Shown here: positions 33,199-45,690 of the stretch, piece by piece
How the letters are laid out: every line of letters starts with the position of its first letter
How positions within the stretch are numbered: position 1 is the stretch's first letter
DNA from: Macrothele yani
Lineage: Eukaryota > Arthropoda > Arachnida > Araneae > Macrothelidae
Length of the DNA stretch: 64,000 nucleotides
Direction of reading: 5' to 3'
Assembly (NCBI GenBank): GCA_039090855.1
Contig: CM076990.1
Coordinates: 201,133,232-201,197,231 of the forward strand
Position numbers and translations under genes: made by a program
The notes under the pieces: generated by a model
The model's input: only the letters and a program-made list of their open reading frames with translations
Databases searched by the model: none
What the model was told of the DNA's origin: nothing

Positions 33199-34163
33199 CT
33201 ATCTTTTCGTTTCAAATGGTTCTTCCGTGTAGTCATTACCAGCAGAGAAAAAAATCCTAATGGCGATGAGATTTAATTACTTTGTTCTGACAGCACGCAA
33301 GACGTTAAATATGTGCTTCTAGTTATGTGCGAAGGATAATAAATTGAAGATTCGCAGCCGATCGCCTCAACCAGTTGCTAAACAGAAAGAGGAAAGTAAT
33401 TGAATCCGTAGAATTCAAACTTACAAGCAACGCAGTAGAATTATTGCCTAGTAGCCACTGTCACTTTCCGCTTGGTTTCTGTCGGATTCACTCGTCTTTT
33501 CAGCGCGGTTTTTTTAGGAAACAAAAATCCATCGATAAAAAAGTATCTCCACTTCTATTATAAATTCTAATAAATTGCTATATGCAGCAATTTTACAGGA
33601 ATTTATGAATAAGAACCTTTAAGATTTTATAAGAGTTTAATTTTATACGATTTTATAAGAATTTTAGGAGTAGAATCTTATAAATTCCAAAGTTTTTCAT
33701 ACATTCTTTTCATTATTCTGCTCACAAATGCTGCGTTTCATGACGTTACAATGTATTCGCATTCGCCATAACATCCCTTTTTCACGGTGTTCGTTAGTGG
33801 ACAAACACGGCAAAGATTAATCCCGACACACAGTATCATCATGCTCTGATGACAGATGTTATTATCATTTCTCTAAATTTTGCTCTCTTACAATCTGTAC
33901 TTCATGTACCTCCATTTGATTCTGTTTAATATCCGATTTTTAAATGTTTTTATTACGTCATTTGGAATGCTTATAAAGAAGCCTTTATATGACTGTTAAG
34001 TCACTCTGTCTATCTGCTTGTTCCTCTTCGCGATGATTATTCAGAAGATGGATAAAAAAGATACTTTTATATGTGATATAGGAAATTTATATATGGTACA
34101 GAAAATCGCGAATTTTTGTATAATTTCCTTTTCTCGAAAAAATTTGTTCAGCTAAGTGACATA
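32961..34163. other. No recognised gene; (GA)n run
   Basis: A (TA)n run directly follows the Tc1 element and a GA run lies at about 33163-33190. Bases 33600-33700 repeat 'ttttataagaatttta'-like words. No gene is seen. Confidence 0.45.
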
Positions 34164-35625
34164 CAGGGTTTGGACAGAATAATGTTAACACCACGCTCAG
34201 AGACGTGACTTCTAATGCAGCTGCGTACGTCGCAATGCGCAAAGTTATTCACCACTTTTTGGTTGTAATAGCTTTGTTTAGAATCTCAAGATCCTGTTTA
34301 AGTGCATTTAAAGTGTCTTGTTGCAACATTTCCTGGGTATTGGCCCCCCGGTAATAAATAAGGGCGTCTTCCTCCCCCTTTCTACTTTGCTTCCGTGTCA
34401 CTTTCCTATCGGGCGCTCTAGCCCAAATCTCCTAGTTTCCTATTTCAAAGGGTTCTTTAAGACCTGGGGTCAGACACTCCCTTCCTAAAATCCTCTACAT
34501 ATGATCATTTGATCATTTGCGAAATTTCTTCTAGGTTTACGACTGAATTAGCCACCTGACGGACTTTGAAAGAGGCATAATTGTTGATGACCGGCTATTT
34601 GGTGCCTCCGTGACGACAGTCGCTAGAGTAGTGGGGATATCGAGAGCTACTGTGTCTAGCGTCATGACAGTATACCATGTTCGTGGCAAAACCTCGTCTG
34701 CGAAACGCAAAAGCGGCTGGAAAATGACCCTGACTGATAGAGACAGGAGAGTATTAAAGAGGATTGTTACCCGTAATAAAAAGACCATGGCGCCGAAATT
34801 TAGTGCGGAGCTCAATCTGCATCTCCAGACCCCAGTATCAAGGAAAACAGTGCGCAGGGAACTGCATAAATAAGATATTCGTGGCAGAGCTGCTATTGCA
34901 AAACTTCGGGTGAACCGGGTGAATGCACAGCGGCAACGGCAGGGGTGCCAGGAGCATACAACGTGGACTGCCGATGCATGGAAGAGTGTAACGTGGCCGG
35001 ATGAATCCACATTTATACTATTCCCCACCGTAAGACGTGTGTACGTGTGGAGAACACTGTCAGAAGCGTACAACCCAGAGTGTCTACTTCCAACAGTGCA
35101 GCATGACGGTGGCTCTGTCATGAACTGGGCGGTTCATATCGTGGTTTTCAGCAAGTCCCCCTGATCACTTTGAAAGGATGGATTACTGGCAGGGCGTATG
35201 AAACCATTTTGGCAGACCAAGTCCATCCAATGGCTCAGGCATTATTTCCTGCAGGGAATGCCGTCTATCAGGATGATAACGCCCCTCAATTCACAGAGCT
35301 CTAAATGTCCAGTCATGGTTTGAAGAACATGTGGACGAACTTCCTTGGCCTCCCCAATCACCAGACTTAAACATCATCGATCCACTGTGGTCTGTTTTGA
35401 AAAACGGAGTAAGATCCCGTTATCCTCCTCCTGCATCTCTCAAGGATTTGGAGCAGTTTCTGCGTGAAAAAAGGTGTAACATCCAACTAACCACCATCCA
35501 GGATTTGTATGCGTCCATTCCAAGGAGGATTCAAGCGGTTTTGAATGTCAATGATGGTCCCACACCCTATTAAGTACGTGCAACCTTTCCCCCCTAGGTG
35601 TTCACATTATTCTGTCCAACCCCTG
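34164..35625 (+). mobile_element. Complete Tc1-like transposon, plus strand, inactive
   Basis: TA dinucleotides (34162-34163 and 35626-35627) flank terminal repeats beginning 'cagggtttggacagaataat' on the left; the right end is the complement of 'caggggttggacagaataat'. The length is 1462 bp. A ~370-bp leader separates the left end from the transposase, longer than in the 8-kb element. Confidence 0.9.
34556..35573 (+). pseudogene. Tc1 transposase, broken and with Glu-to-Asp at the third catalytic site
   Basis: The frame reads 'LTDFERGIIVDD' and then a helix-turn-helix 'TTVARVVGISRATVSS' (34610-34660). The first catalytic Asp is in 'TWPDESTFILF' (about 35000), the second in 'YQDDNAP' (about 35270). 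The third site reads 'NIIDPLWSVL' (about 35372), where the family has Glu; 34 residues separate the last two. Stop codons occur at about 34871 and 35162, with a frame change near 35305. The last 80 codons (35331-35573) are open to a natural C-terminus 'PRRIQAVLNVNDGPTPY'. Confidence 0.85.
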
Positions 35626-35627
35626 TA

Positions 35628-36489
35628 CTTAAATGTGTGTTTGCAGCGATATTTCAGTTTCCAGAAGGACTGGAACAATCACTTTGGCATCGAATAGAGA
35701 TTGTATGTCTAAGATTTCCAGTCTTCTTTAGAAAAGAAGTTTCCCGGTTGGGGTAATAGCAGCGTATAACACAGTTGAGAAAGAAAACAACATATTATAT
35801 CAAAGGTAATTTCCATTCGCTTAAATGTTTAGAAGGTTTGAAATGTACGTATATATAATGTTCAGGAAAACCATACGGGATTGTTTTATATTATTTCGAC
35901 ATTTTTACAGAATGTTCTTAAAAGTTGTCAGTATGTGTGGAAAATTTCAAATCCTAAATTTATTTGAGAATGTTTCATGTATTTATGAGAATCTTTAAAC
36001 TCAATTTTCCAATGTCTTAAAAATGAAACTAAAAATCGGGATGTTTTCAAAACTTTTTGGGGAAAATTTAAAAACTATACAGTTATTTTTTTAAAAATAA
36101 AAATAAATTAAATTTAAAAACTAAAAAAAAATAGGAAAATTTTAAATCCATAGAGGTAAATATAACGCATTTTTCCAAGGCATGTTTACAATCGGAAATA
36201 CTCTTCAAATATAAATATACTTTGATGCCACCAAGAGGCAGACCTGCGAAGTATGAAAAAGCAGAAAATCAACGAGAAATATTTTTTATAACTAAAGCTA
36301 TGCCCTGAAAAAAGATTTTTTTAAATACGACTCCTAAATACATAGAAAGCATAAAAAAAGTATTTTCATATACGCCAACCCTAACGAAAAAAAGGTGCAC
36401 TCTTTAAAGAGGAAAATTTCCGCAATCGTTACCATAGCCAATAGCTTACGCTTTGACATTGCAATCGTTACCATAGCCAATGGAAATAC
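35628..36489. other. No recognised gene
   Basis: AT-rich DNA. A ~21-base phrase ('gcaatcgttaccatagcca' plus a few bases) is repeated at 36422 and 36461, just before the next SINE. No coding frame is supported. Confidence 0.45.
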
Positions 36490-36712
36490 CCCCAGTGGCA
36501 CAGTGATCTAAACGCTTGCTTCTAGCCATTTGTTAAAGATGGGTCCGGGTTCGAATCCCGGTGAGGTATGGATGTTGTGTTTGTCTTACGGCACTGACTG
36601 CCTCCCTTCCCTGGAACCAGTGGCCCTAAATTAGGGACGGGCGACTGCTTATAGCCCATTGAGTTGCTCACGGTGGTCGTTAACCACCAACAAACAAACA
36701 AAATAAAAAATG
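36490..36712 (+). repeat. tRNA-derived SINE, family 1, plus strand
   Basis: The head has an A-box-like 'tggcacagtgatctaaacgc' and a perfect B box 'gggttcgaatcc' (36545-36556). The body 'gtcttacggcactgactgcc' ... 'gggacgggcgactgcttata' ... 'cacggtggtcgttaa' matches the copy at 39.3 kb closely. It ends with 'aacaaacaaacaaaataaaa', an A-rich tail. There is no clear target-site duplication. Confidence 0.85.
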
Positions 36713-37084
36713 GCATGCAGTATAAAATAATTTTTTTACAACAGGATGCTTGAAGCAAAAATTCAGTTGTAAATTCAAGAACACATACCAACGCTACCAA
36801 GTGTCAAAACTGTGTACAACAAAAATCAAAGACTGTATTCAAATTATCTTCCGACGTGAATGGTATCTGACGTAAATACGAAGTTTTAAAATCGAACTTT
36901 TAGAAGCAGAGATATCGAAGAAAAGAAAATATATAGACTCATGTTCATAAAGATAGAACACTTGAAAGGCATCGAGCTACGACTTTGGTTTCTACAGAAT
37001 ATGCTAATCAGGCAATATAGCAGAAATGATTAGCATTTCGGCGTCATAGATGCATCCGTACCGCGCCTAGGCAAATCAGATCGT

Positions 37085-38185
37085 GCAACGTAACAAACGG
37101 GAAATCGCTCGTTTTTCTGTTATGAAAGCCGTGGCTCGGTTGGCATGTCAACAGAGGGTAACGATGCCTAGTCGTCGTGTAAGACAGTTGTACAGTCACA
37201 TCAGCGAGTTCGACAGAGGTCGCATTATCGGCATGAGAGACGGCAATGCTTTCCTTCGGGAGATTGCCTGCTGCGTGGGTTGCAGTGTTTCCGTCGTGGC
37301 AAAGAGTTTGCAGTGAATGGTACAAAGAAGGACTTAGGACACGAAGAGAAGGTTCTTGACTTCGTACATAGACAACGCCGAGGAGCAACCGTTATCCCAT
37401 GAGGATGTCTTTGAGTTACCGTTCTGCATGATCAACGGTGTTGGCGCAGCAATGATGAACTGTGACGCATTCTCCCATGTTAGCTGTAACAGAAAGTAGC
37501 CGGTTATTACAGTTCGGACTGCAGGCTCGACGGCCTCTTCTCAGGCTACCTTTGACACTGTAGCAATGGACTGCCAGACTGCAATGGTGCATAGAACGGA
37601 GTGGCGTGACGGATGGCACAATATCGTGTTTTCGGACAAAACGCGTTTCTGTTTCGGCGGAAATGATGGCCGCTTCTGTGTCCACCGACGACAGCGGAAG
37701 AAGCGTCGGGAATAATGTATTCGCAACAGGCATACCATACCAACACGAGGCATTATGGCTTGGAGTGTATGGGGGTAGGAAAGCAGATCACCTCTCGTGA
37801 GAGTCCGTACCACCATAACGAGTGCCCGTTACGTCACTGACATTCTCCAGCCGGTCGTCCTTCAGTAACTGCAGGACGTCCCGATTCCATATTTCCGCAG
37901 GACAATGCCACACTGCATGTTACAGCGACAGCACGTGCTTTCTTCATGGATAACAACGTTCCACTTCTACCGTACTCTGCTAGATCGTCGGAATTATCAC
38001 GCACAGATAATCTCCGGGACATACTCAAATGACAGGTGTACGCCAGCAACACTTGATGAAATTTGAACTCGGGTCAAAACAGATTGGAAAGCTATTCCAC
38101 AGGACACCATTCACACAATTATTTAATTCGATGCCTCAGCGCGTACAGCAGGTGGTGCAAGCCCGAGGGGGCTACTTCGATTATT
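37085..38185 (+). pseudogene. Outer Tc1 transposase, heavily mutated
   Basis: The N-terminal piece (to about 37316) reads 'HISEFDRGRIIGMRDGN' and a helix-turn-helix. After frame changes come 'HNIVFSDKTRFCFGGNDGR' (about 37618-37675), where the first catalytic Asp is kept but followed by Lys instead of Glu. Then 'QDNATLHVTATARAFF' (about 37900) is followed by 'SSELSRTDNLRDI' (about 37985), where an Asp replaces the expected Glu at the 34-residue spacing. The end reads as 'PQRVQQVVQARGGYFDY' (about 38132-38185). At least five frame breaks. Confidence 0.75.
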
Positions 38186-38669
38186 AGCTACATCGACGCA
38201 CCTGGTACGTATGACGCCGAAATTTGTTCTGTATTGTCAAACGAACATTGAAATGTTCGTGTATGGCTTACGGAACACTACATACAACCAGCTCTTCTTA
38301 AGTGCTTCACTTAAACTGTCACAGAAGTCACACAAATCACATCCAAACAAAAAAAAAATCATCACTTACAGTTCTTTTCTTTATTGGGGCAATTTTCATA
38401 AAGACTGTTCATTCAGAAACTTACTATTTCAACAAGCTTAAATTAACCACACTGGTATTAATACTTCGGGACAATCAAACAAGCAGTAGAAGAATACCTT
38501 TAACTTCAAAGGTTAAACATACACTATATTGACGAAAGTCACCAGACACCCCTTCAAAAGCAAATGAACGGATCTGCTGCGTTGTAAAGATGCGCGACAC
38601 AGCTGCAAACGGTATAAAAACAAGCCTGCAGCTGACCGCGATGATATCGCACTGTGAGGTTGAGCGAAA

Positions 38670-39730
38670 ATGTCGCTGCGGGAGAGAACTGACTTTGAGA
38701 AAGGAAAGATTGTTGGGTGTTATATTAGTGAGTTGTCCATAAGAGAAACCGTGAGGCGTTAAACATACCCGAGTCAACTGTTTTGGGTGTACTCAAAAAG
38801 TGCAAGACACATTGCGTGCCTGAAACAGCAAAATGTACCGGCAGACCAAAGAAAATCAGTGATAGAGGACGTCGAAGCCTCAGGACAGTCGTTACAGCTA
38901 ATCGACGGAGTACTGCACAAGACTTCAGTGTACAGGTAAGTAAAAATGCTGGAACCTTGGTATGTACACGTACCATTCGAAATAATACTCGTCGTTTAGC
39001 ATGGTGTAAAGAACATTTATCGTGAACCATAGATCAATGGAAACGGGTCCTATGGACTGATGAATCCAGATACACGATCCATCGGTCTGATGGCTGTGAG
39101 TGGGTATGGCGGCAGCTGGGGTAACGCTATTTACCACAGAGTACTGCTCCTACGGTCAAGTTTAGAGCTGGCAGTGTACTCGTATTTTTCGTGGTATGGT
39201 CCCGGTCCATTGGTGATCGTGGATGAACCTGTTAACCAGCACGTCTACCTCGATATTCTGGACAATTATGCCCTACCAACTCTTTTTTTTTTTTTTTTTT
39301 TGATTGGAGGTTTAACGACCACCGTGAGCAACTCAATGGGCTATAAGCAGTCGCCCGTCCCTAATTTAGGGTCACTGGTTCCAGGGAAGGGAGAGAGCCA
39401 GTGCCGTAAGACAAACACAACATCCATGCCCGACCAGGATTCGAACCCGGACCCCTTACGGACGAATGATCAGAGGCCAGCGCCTTAGACCACTGCGCCA
39501 CCGGGGCGGCCCTACCAACTCTGTGGCAATACTATGGAACCGAGCCTTGTTGGTACCAGCAGGATAATGCACCGAGCCATAAAGCAAGGGCTGTTACGAC
39601 GTGGTTTGACGATAATTTCGTGTCGTGTGTGGATTGGTCAGCACAGAGCCCTGATTTTAATCACATAGAGCATCTATAGGATGAATTAGTGCGCCAATAA
39701 GAAGTTTGGAACCAAGGCCTACTACTAAGC
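38670..39730 (+). pseudogene. Inner Tc1 transposase (DD34E), interrupted by a SINE
   Basis: The start at 38670 gives 'MSLRERTDFEKGKIVG', a typical Tc1 N-terminus; a stop and shift follow near 38760. The first catalytic Asp is in 'VLWTDESRYTIHRSDG' (about 39050-39095). The SINE enters after 'NYALPTL' (39283). Beyond it the frame resumes as 'WYQQDNAPSHKARAVTTWF' (about 39550) and 'FNHIEHL' followed by a stop (about 39660); 34 residues separate Asp and Glu. Dead before or after the SINE came in. Confidence 0.85.
39284..39509 (-). repeat. tRNA-derived SINE, family 1, with 13-bp target-site duplication
   Basis: On the minus strand the head 'ggtggcgcagtggtctaagg' leads to a perfect B box 'gggttcgaatcc' and then the family body. 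It ends in a poly-A tail (poly-T at 39284-39300 on the plus strand). The 13-base duplication 'ccctaccaactct' occurs at 39271-39283 and 39510-39522. The tail type and duplication length fit mobilisation by an L1/Tx1-like or similar LINE. Family members are also at 10.7 and 36.5 kb. Confidence 0.95.
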
Positions 39731-39821
39731 AAAAGTTTGCGGCAGCAATATGTACTGAATTGAAGCTCATACCTATCATTGTGTTCCTAAACCTTGTCGA
39801 AAGCATGTCTCTAAGGGTCAG

Positions 39822-41327
39822 TTTTCACACAGTATTTATTAGAAGAAAGATACAGGAGATGTGCTTGAATAAATCATCTCAAATGATGTATGACAAAAAA
39901 ATATTTACAGGTGCTTGTAGCTTACGCTACTGCTTATTTACACGGTTCTGTACATTGATGATAGTAAAAAAACAGTTAATTACACTCGAGTGTCTGGTGA
40001 GGCAACAAAAGTCTCTGACAAAGCAAAGAATAGGAACAATTCAGCTAGAAGAGCATTATACAATATTAATTTTGCACAGTATTGATGCAAGGAATAATAC
40101 AGAATTCGAGCTTGCAGACATAGATTCAAAAGACAGGTGATGAGAAATTAACAGAATGTGCAGCTTGCGCTAAGTTAATTACAGGATTCGGTGCAACGTT
40201 TGCATGACAACAGTTAAGTGCAGTAGAAATCTGGCGAGGCAATATGAATCTCTTTTAATACAGAGAGTAAAATCAATCCAGAATGATGAGCACTATAGAG
40301 TATAAATTTTACACAATATTGATGAAAAAAAAAAAAAAGAAAAAGTTCTGACCGAAAGGTGATACATTGTGGGTGACCTGGAAAACCAGGAGGTTGCAGG
40401 TGATCAAGGGACAAACATGAAATCGAAAGTTCGAAAGACAGATGATGAAAAATTTACAGATGAATGTGGCTCGCGGTACTACATATTACATACAACGGTG
40501 ATATGAAAAATAGTTATATACAATAATTTTCCTGAGAATACAAAAGAAAAAATAATCTCTGAAAACACAGAGAGAAGACACAACTCATCACAGTGAGTAT
40601 TGGAGAACACAAATTTACACAGCTGAAAAGTAAAATTACACTGTTGAATCAGGAATTGAAGGTAAGAATATACTGTAAAAACGACAAAGTTTACAGATGT
40701 CTGTGGTTCGTGAAACGACCTATATACATGATTCTGTACAATGAGAAGTTACAATTTATATATATTGATTTGTCAGAGGTGGTAAAAAGAAATAGTCTCT
40801 GACATCGCAGAGAGAATACATAATTCAGCAAGATGAGTAATGAAAAACAAAAAAATTTACACATGAGTTATACACGAAATGATACATGTGAAGAGGATGA
40901 GAACAGAGTCTTAAAAAAAGCGTGAAAAGAAATTGACAATTATAAGTAGCTCATGCTTCGAACAATTCATAGGATTCTATACAATAATTGATCTACTAAA
41001 AGTTATGTACAATAGTGAGACAAACAAAAAAATTCTGATAAAATAGAGAGTACAAATAATATAGTACAGTGAATGTTGAGGAACAAGATTGCACTCAGTT
41101 GCGAAGCAAGAAAAAAAACAGGAAATGTGTATAGAAAAATCGTCTCAAAATGACATATGAAAAGAAGATTTACAGGTGCTTGTAGCTGACGCAACGACAT
41201 ATTCACAAAGCTCAATATAGTGGTGAGAGAATACATTTTATGTATGATAATTTGTCGGAAAAGACAAAAAATAGTCTCTGATGAAGCAGAGATTGAAGAC
41301 AAATCAGCATGGCAAAAACTGTATCTA
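39822..41327 (-). repeat. Tx1 3' untranslated region with degenerate internal repeats
   Basis: Phrases recur through the region: 'aggtgcttgtagct' at about 39910 and 41174, and 'gtctctgac' or 'gtctctgat' near 40010, 40795 and 41274. Bases 40345-40425 repeat 41345-41425, the coding tail of ORF2. The pattern suggests several rounds of duplication of a unit containing the ORF2 end followed by decay. Small frames here (for example 40214-40414 on the minus strand) are echoes of the ORF2 tail, not genes. Confidence 0.7.
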
Positions 41328-44300
41328 TCAGGAGGTAGGTGAAACAAAAGTTCCGACTGTAAGGTGAAGCGTTGTGGGCGACCCTGCAAACCAAGTGGTT
41401 GCTGGTGACCAAGTTGATAGGAACTGTGGTTCACTGCAGCGTGCAACTGCAGTGGTAAGTTCTAGTCGAAGGCGGGAGAGTAGGCGATTACGAAAATGAC
41501 AAAGTAACGCAGTACTGACTTTATTTATGTCAGTAGAAGCTTCGGGGGGACGCTGAAGATGATACACGTGAATTATATGTTTTACAAGCACGAAGATGTA
41601 GGAGCAGACTGCCGGAAGGTGAATAGGGCGAGAAGAGATCAGAAGTAGTGTTCGGTAGGCGCTGAAGGTGAGGACGGTCTCACAGGATCGTTGCGCTAGC
41701 GTGAAAGCGAGATGGAGTATTGGCAATAATACTGTGCAATACATGAAGACATGCTGAACGTCAGCCTCCTCGCCACAATACGGACAGGAGGGTGAAGATA
41801 AAATGGTCATGCGATGTAAAATCGTCGGCACAGGGAGGCGGTTGTGTAAGAAAAGCCAATGTGAATTGACTTCAAGGGGTGCTGAAAGTGGGGAAAGCGC
41901 AGCGGACCACACTGCGGAGGTAGAAGAAAGTGGAATACCAGAAATGGGAAGAGGTGCGGAAGAGCGAGAGAGAAAACGGTAGAGATCAGCTGTTGAGAAA
42001 GAGACAAGAGGAAGAGGTGGACCAATGGACGACAGAAAAAATGGGAGAAGGAGAGAGGCAGAGTGAACAGAAATGAGGCCTGAGGGAGTAGCAAGCTCAG
42101 GGAACAAGGAGATTATAGTAGAAATAAGAGAGTTGTGAACAAAGTGAGCGTTGGCATTGAAACGGAGAGCAGAGGGTAGAGAAGAGAAGGGGAGCCAGGA
42201 AAGATCGGTGTTAACAAGATCGCTGACAGTAACGACTCCAGCTCTGAGCCATGAAGGAAAAGCAAAACATGGGAGATGGGGAGGGTGTAGCAGAGAAGAA
42301 AAAAAAAAGAGGTTCGGAAAGTAGGTCATTTGTGGAGGCAGGGAGAGAGCGAGAAAGAGGGAGGGAACGAAGAAAGGAGATAGCCTCTTTGTAGACAGGA
42401 GGGAAAAGTGTGAGAAGGGGACAGTGGTCCATGAGTAAGAACGAAAGGAGAGTAAAGCGTGGGTTATGCGGAGATACTATGACATCACGAGCAGCAACTG
42501 CAGAGGGAGCAGGTGCCGCAAGTGATCGTAAAAACGTAGACACACGATAAGCCTTGTAATAGGATCTGACGTCGGGTAGACCAATGCCTCCGTTGGAAGG
42601 AGACAGGCTGAGTTGAGGTGCTCCGACCCAGTGATGGCCGGGCCAGATAACCTGAGTTTGACAGCGGGTGAGTTCAAGAAGACGTAGTGCTGGTTGCTTC
42701 GAAGCCAACCAGGAATACGTGCACATTGAAAGCAGGTAAGTGTGCGTTAGACGTGCTCTTTGAAAGACGGAGGTGCAGAATTGTGCGCGCCGCCAGATTG
42801 CGACCGAGCGATGTAGGCGTGGCCGGAGAGTCGTCCAGGTGACGAGAGAAGCAGTTGCTGGTTTTCCAAGGTGGACTCCTAGGAATCGTTGAGAGGTGTT
42901 GGACCACTCTGCTCCCCAAGGAGAGTCAGTGCGGTTAGTCCACGAACCGGTCCATAGGCCTGTGCTTTTCGTTGTGTTTAGCGCTGCTCCGGAACATGAG
43001 GCGTAAGTATTGTAGAGATTGTGGAGATCGTGAAATTGTGAGTCTTGCCGAATGCAGAATGTAATATCGTCGGCGTAGGCAACATAGGTAGCAACATGAT
43101 GACGTGTGCTGGCTACCACCGGTGGTAGTGAAGCAAAGAAGGATCGATGGACTGCGCGTAAAAAAGGTTCTATTGCGAGGGCGAAGAGCTGCCCGGATAA
43201 GGGGCAACCCTGACGCACGCCGCGACGAAAGGGTATGGGAGCTGTGAGAAGGTTGAGCAGCTTGACGTGGAAAACTGCGTCCCGGTAGAGGGAGATGAGA
43301 AGAGAAGCAAAGGAAGGAGGAAATCCGAAATTTAGTAATGTAGCAAGAAGGTAATCATGAGAAATATTATCGAACGCTGAGCGTTGATCGAGGGAAAGAA
43401 GAGCAAGGGGTTCTGAGCGAGAGCGGGCGAGGTGAATTAGATCATTAAGAAGCTGAATATTATGGGAGATGGAGCGCCCGGGTACAGTATAGGTTTGATT
43501 AGTGGAGAGAATATGAGGGAGTATGGGGTTAAGCCGGCGGGACAGAAATTTAGTATAGAGTTTATAATCAGTATTTAAGAGTGAGATGGGACGCCAATTC
43601 CCCAAGTCAAGCGGATCACCCTTCTTGGGGAAAAGTACAACATGTGCGAGCGTGAAACTCCTTGGAAGAGATGTAAGATGCATGGCAGTAGAAAAGGCAC
43701 AGAGGAGAAATGGAAGGAGGGCAGGAAGAAAAGCCTTATAGAAAGAAACAGGGAGACCGTCCGGGCCAGGTGAAGCCCGGGGTTGAGGGACGAGAAAGTG
43801 TCAGAGAGCTCAGTTAAAGTGGGAGGATGGAGGAGGCTGGCTGAAAGATGAGAAGGGACCTGAGGCAAAGAAGAGAACAGAAGAGCAGAAGCCGTAGGGG
43901 AGGGAGGAGGAGTTTCACAAAATTTTGAAATGTAGTAATTACGTACCATAGAACAAATTGGAACTGGTTCGGATGAAACTACTCCAGTTGGAAGACGAAG
44001 GTGCTGCAGAACAGAAGAGGATCGGCGAGTTGACTCAAGTGACGTAAGGAATTCGTACGAACAAGCATCAGGTTTCAGGTGTTGTAGTTTAAGGCGTTGA
44101 AGGGCTTGTTTTGCAAGTGGCACCAAAAGTGAATGTAATTCTGCCTGGTAGACTTGAAATAGGGGATCAGCAATATTGAGCAAAGAAAGCATTTGCCTAG
44201 TATGATTAAGTCGCATCCTCCGTTGTGTCATGATCGAGTATGACAGGTTTCGTACCAGTAATATGAGGTGGCGTTTTACTTCCAACCAAACGTTGAGGGG

Positions 44301-45150
44301 GCACGGTGCAGAATGAAGCCTTGTACGCCAATCCGCAAGAAAATCTCGCACCGATGAGCAGAAGGCTGAGTCATCTAAAAGAGTGTCGTCAAAAGTCCAA
44401 GGCCGGATTGTACGTGGCTGTGTTGAAGTAGCAAAAACTGTTATGGCAATGGCGCAATGATCCGAGGAAGCAGTGGGTGTACAGCATGAATCTGATATTG
44501 CTGGTAGAAGAAGAGAAGTTGCATAAAAGCGATCCAATCTTGCTGTAGGAGGATCAATGGCTCTTGGTGCACGCCATGTATGTGTAGTCTGGGTTGGTTA
44601 CAAATGGCGTTGAACATCTACTAGTGAGAAGTCTGAAGTGATAGACTGTAAGAGATGTACTACTTCCGTGCGGTGTTCTCTGGAAGAAGAAGAGCGATCA
44701 GTTAGGGGATGTAGAGTGCAATTGTAGTCACCTCCGATAAGTACCCGGTCGGTGATGGGAATACGTGACAGAGCCCGTCGAAGTTTTGCAAACAACTCTG
44801 GCACGTGAGTAGGAGTGCAAGGAACATAAATGTTGAATACATGAAATTTTTCAGCTGCGACGGTGAAAGAGACTCGTTGTAATAAGTCTCGACATAAGTT
44901 TTTCACTGAGAAGGAGGAAAGAGTTGAACGAAAACGTGAGTGAACACCAACTGCCATGCCACCACGCGACAGTTGGCTGTAGGCGTGATGGAAAGTATGA
45001 TCCCACCGACGCCATTGATGAAATTGAGTGGTGGAAGTACAGTTTGTTTCCTGCAGAAGTAATATATCAGCATTCAGCGGAGCAAGATCCTCTCGTACCA
45101 GCGCATTCGCAAGAGGTGTCGCAAAACCGCGACAATTAAGTGACACCACC
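41328..45150 (-). pseudogene. Tx1 ORF2: endonuclease-reverse transcriptase, one stop and two frameshifts
   Basis: The enzyme would nick target DNA and copy the element RNA. Read right to left it has the endonuclease start 'VSLNCRGFATPL', then 'ILLLQETNC', 'VLIGGDYNCTLHP' and 'SSDHCAIAI' (about 44460). Reverse transcriptase follows: 'NWRPISLLNTDYKLY' (about 43590), motif A 'ALLSLDQRSAFDNI', 'RRGVRQGCPLSGQL' and the catalytic 'YADD' (about 43065). The C-terminal knuckle is 'CPYCGEEADVQHVFMYC' (about 41790). An in-frame TAA lies at 44600-44598, a frame change near 43790 and another in a ten-A run near 42300. No ATG lies between the upstream in-frame stop and the conserved start. Confidence 0.9.
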
Positions 45151-45690
45151 TTGAATGTCTAGGTTAGTTGTGGGATGCAGTAGGAATTGACTGGCTGTAG
45201 TGATGGAGTGGAGTCGACGGAGAAAACAAGCACTCCACGGGACCTCGTCCGCAGTGCGCCGAAGAGTGTTTTCAAGTGAGTGTAATTGAACCAGCACTTG
45301 TGGAAGAGCTGCTTCATACTGCTGAATGGAAGTGCGTGCTGAGGAAGGGCTAGAGGACCCTAAAAGGCAATCCAGCACGTCCTCGTATGGTAGAGGCTCA
45401 GCAGGGAAAGCATTTTCAGCAAGAAAAGTTGTGAATTCTTCTAGTGAGGGAAAGGCACACTCACATGCTGTCTCAGAGGAAGTGTGTAGAGGCGACCTGG
45501 AGAACGGTCGTCGAGAGCTGACGGAGCGAGAGGATGAGCGGGTAGAAGAGCGAGATGATCTTCGGGATGCCAGAGTCTTTGCCTTCTTCGTCTTGGAGCG
45601 AGTAGCACCACTGCGTTTTCCAGCAACCACTAAAGCTTCATGATCGTCTGGAGAGTCTGAACCCGAAGCGTTACCTGTGACTCGTGTCAT
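45136..45690 (-). CDS. Tx1 middle ORF (184 aa), Ser/Arg-rich, unknown function
   Basis: I do not recognise this protein. Residues 20-65 are basic and Ser/Arg-rich ('SRRSSRSSTRSSSRSVSSRR'); residues 75-150 are a more ordinary acidic/hydrophobic stretch. Its ATG (45690-45688) overlaps the TGA of ORF1 (45689-45687) in an ATGA arrangement, and its own stop overlaps the first conserved residues of ORF2 in another frame. It may be a third cistron, or the C-terminal part of ORF1 displaced by one frameshift. It is intact over its length. Confidence 0.6.
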   Translation of the reverse strand: MTRVTGNASGSDSPDDHEALVVAGKRSGATRSKTKKAKTLASRRSSRSSTRSSSRSVSSRRPFSRSPLHTSSETACECAFPSLEEFTTFLAENAFPAEPLPYEDVLDCLLGSSSPSSARTSIQQYEAALPQVLVQLHSLENTLRRTADEVPWSACFLRRLHSITTASQFLLHPTTNLDIQGGVT

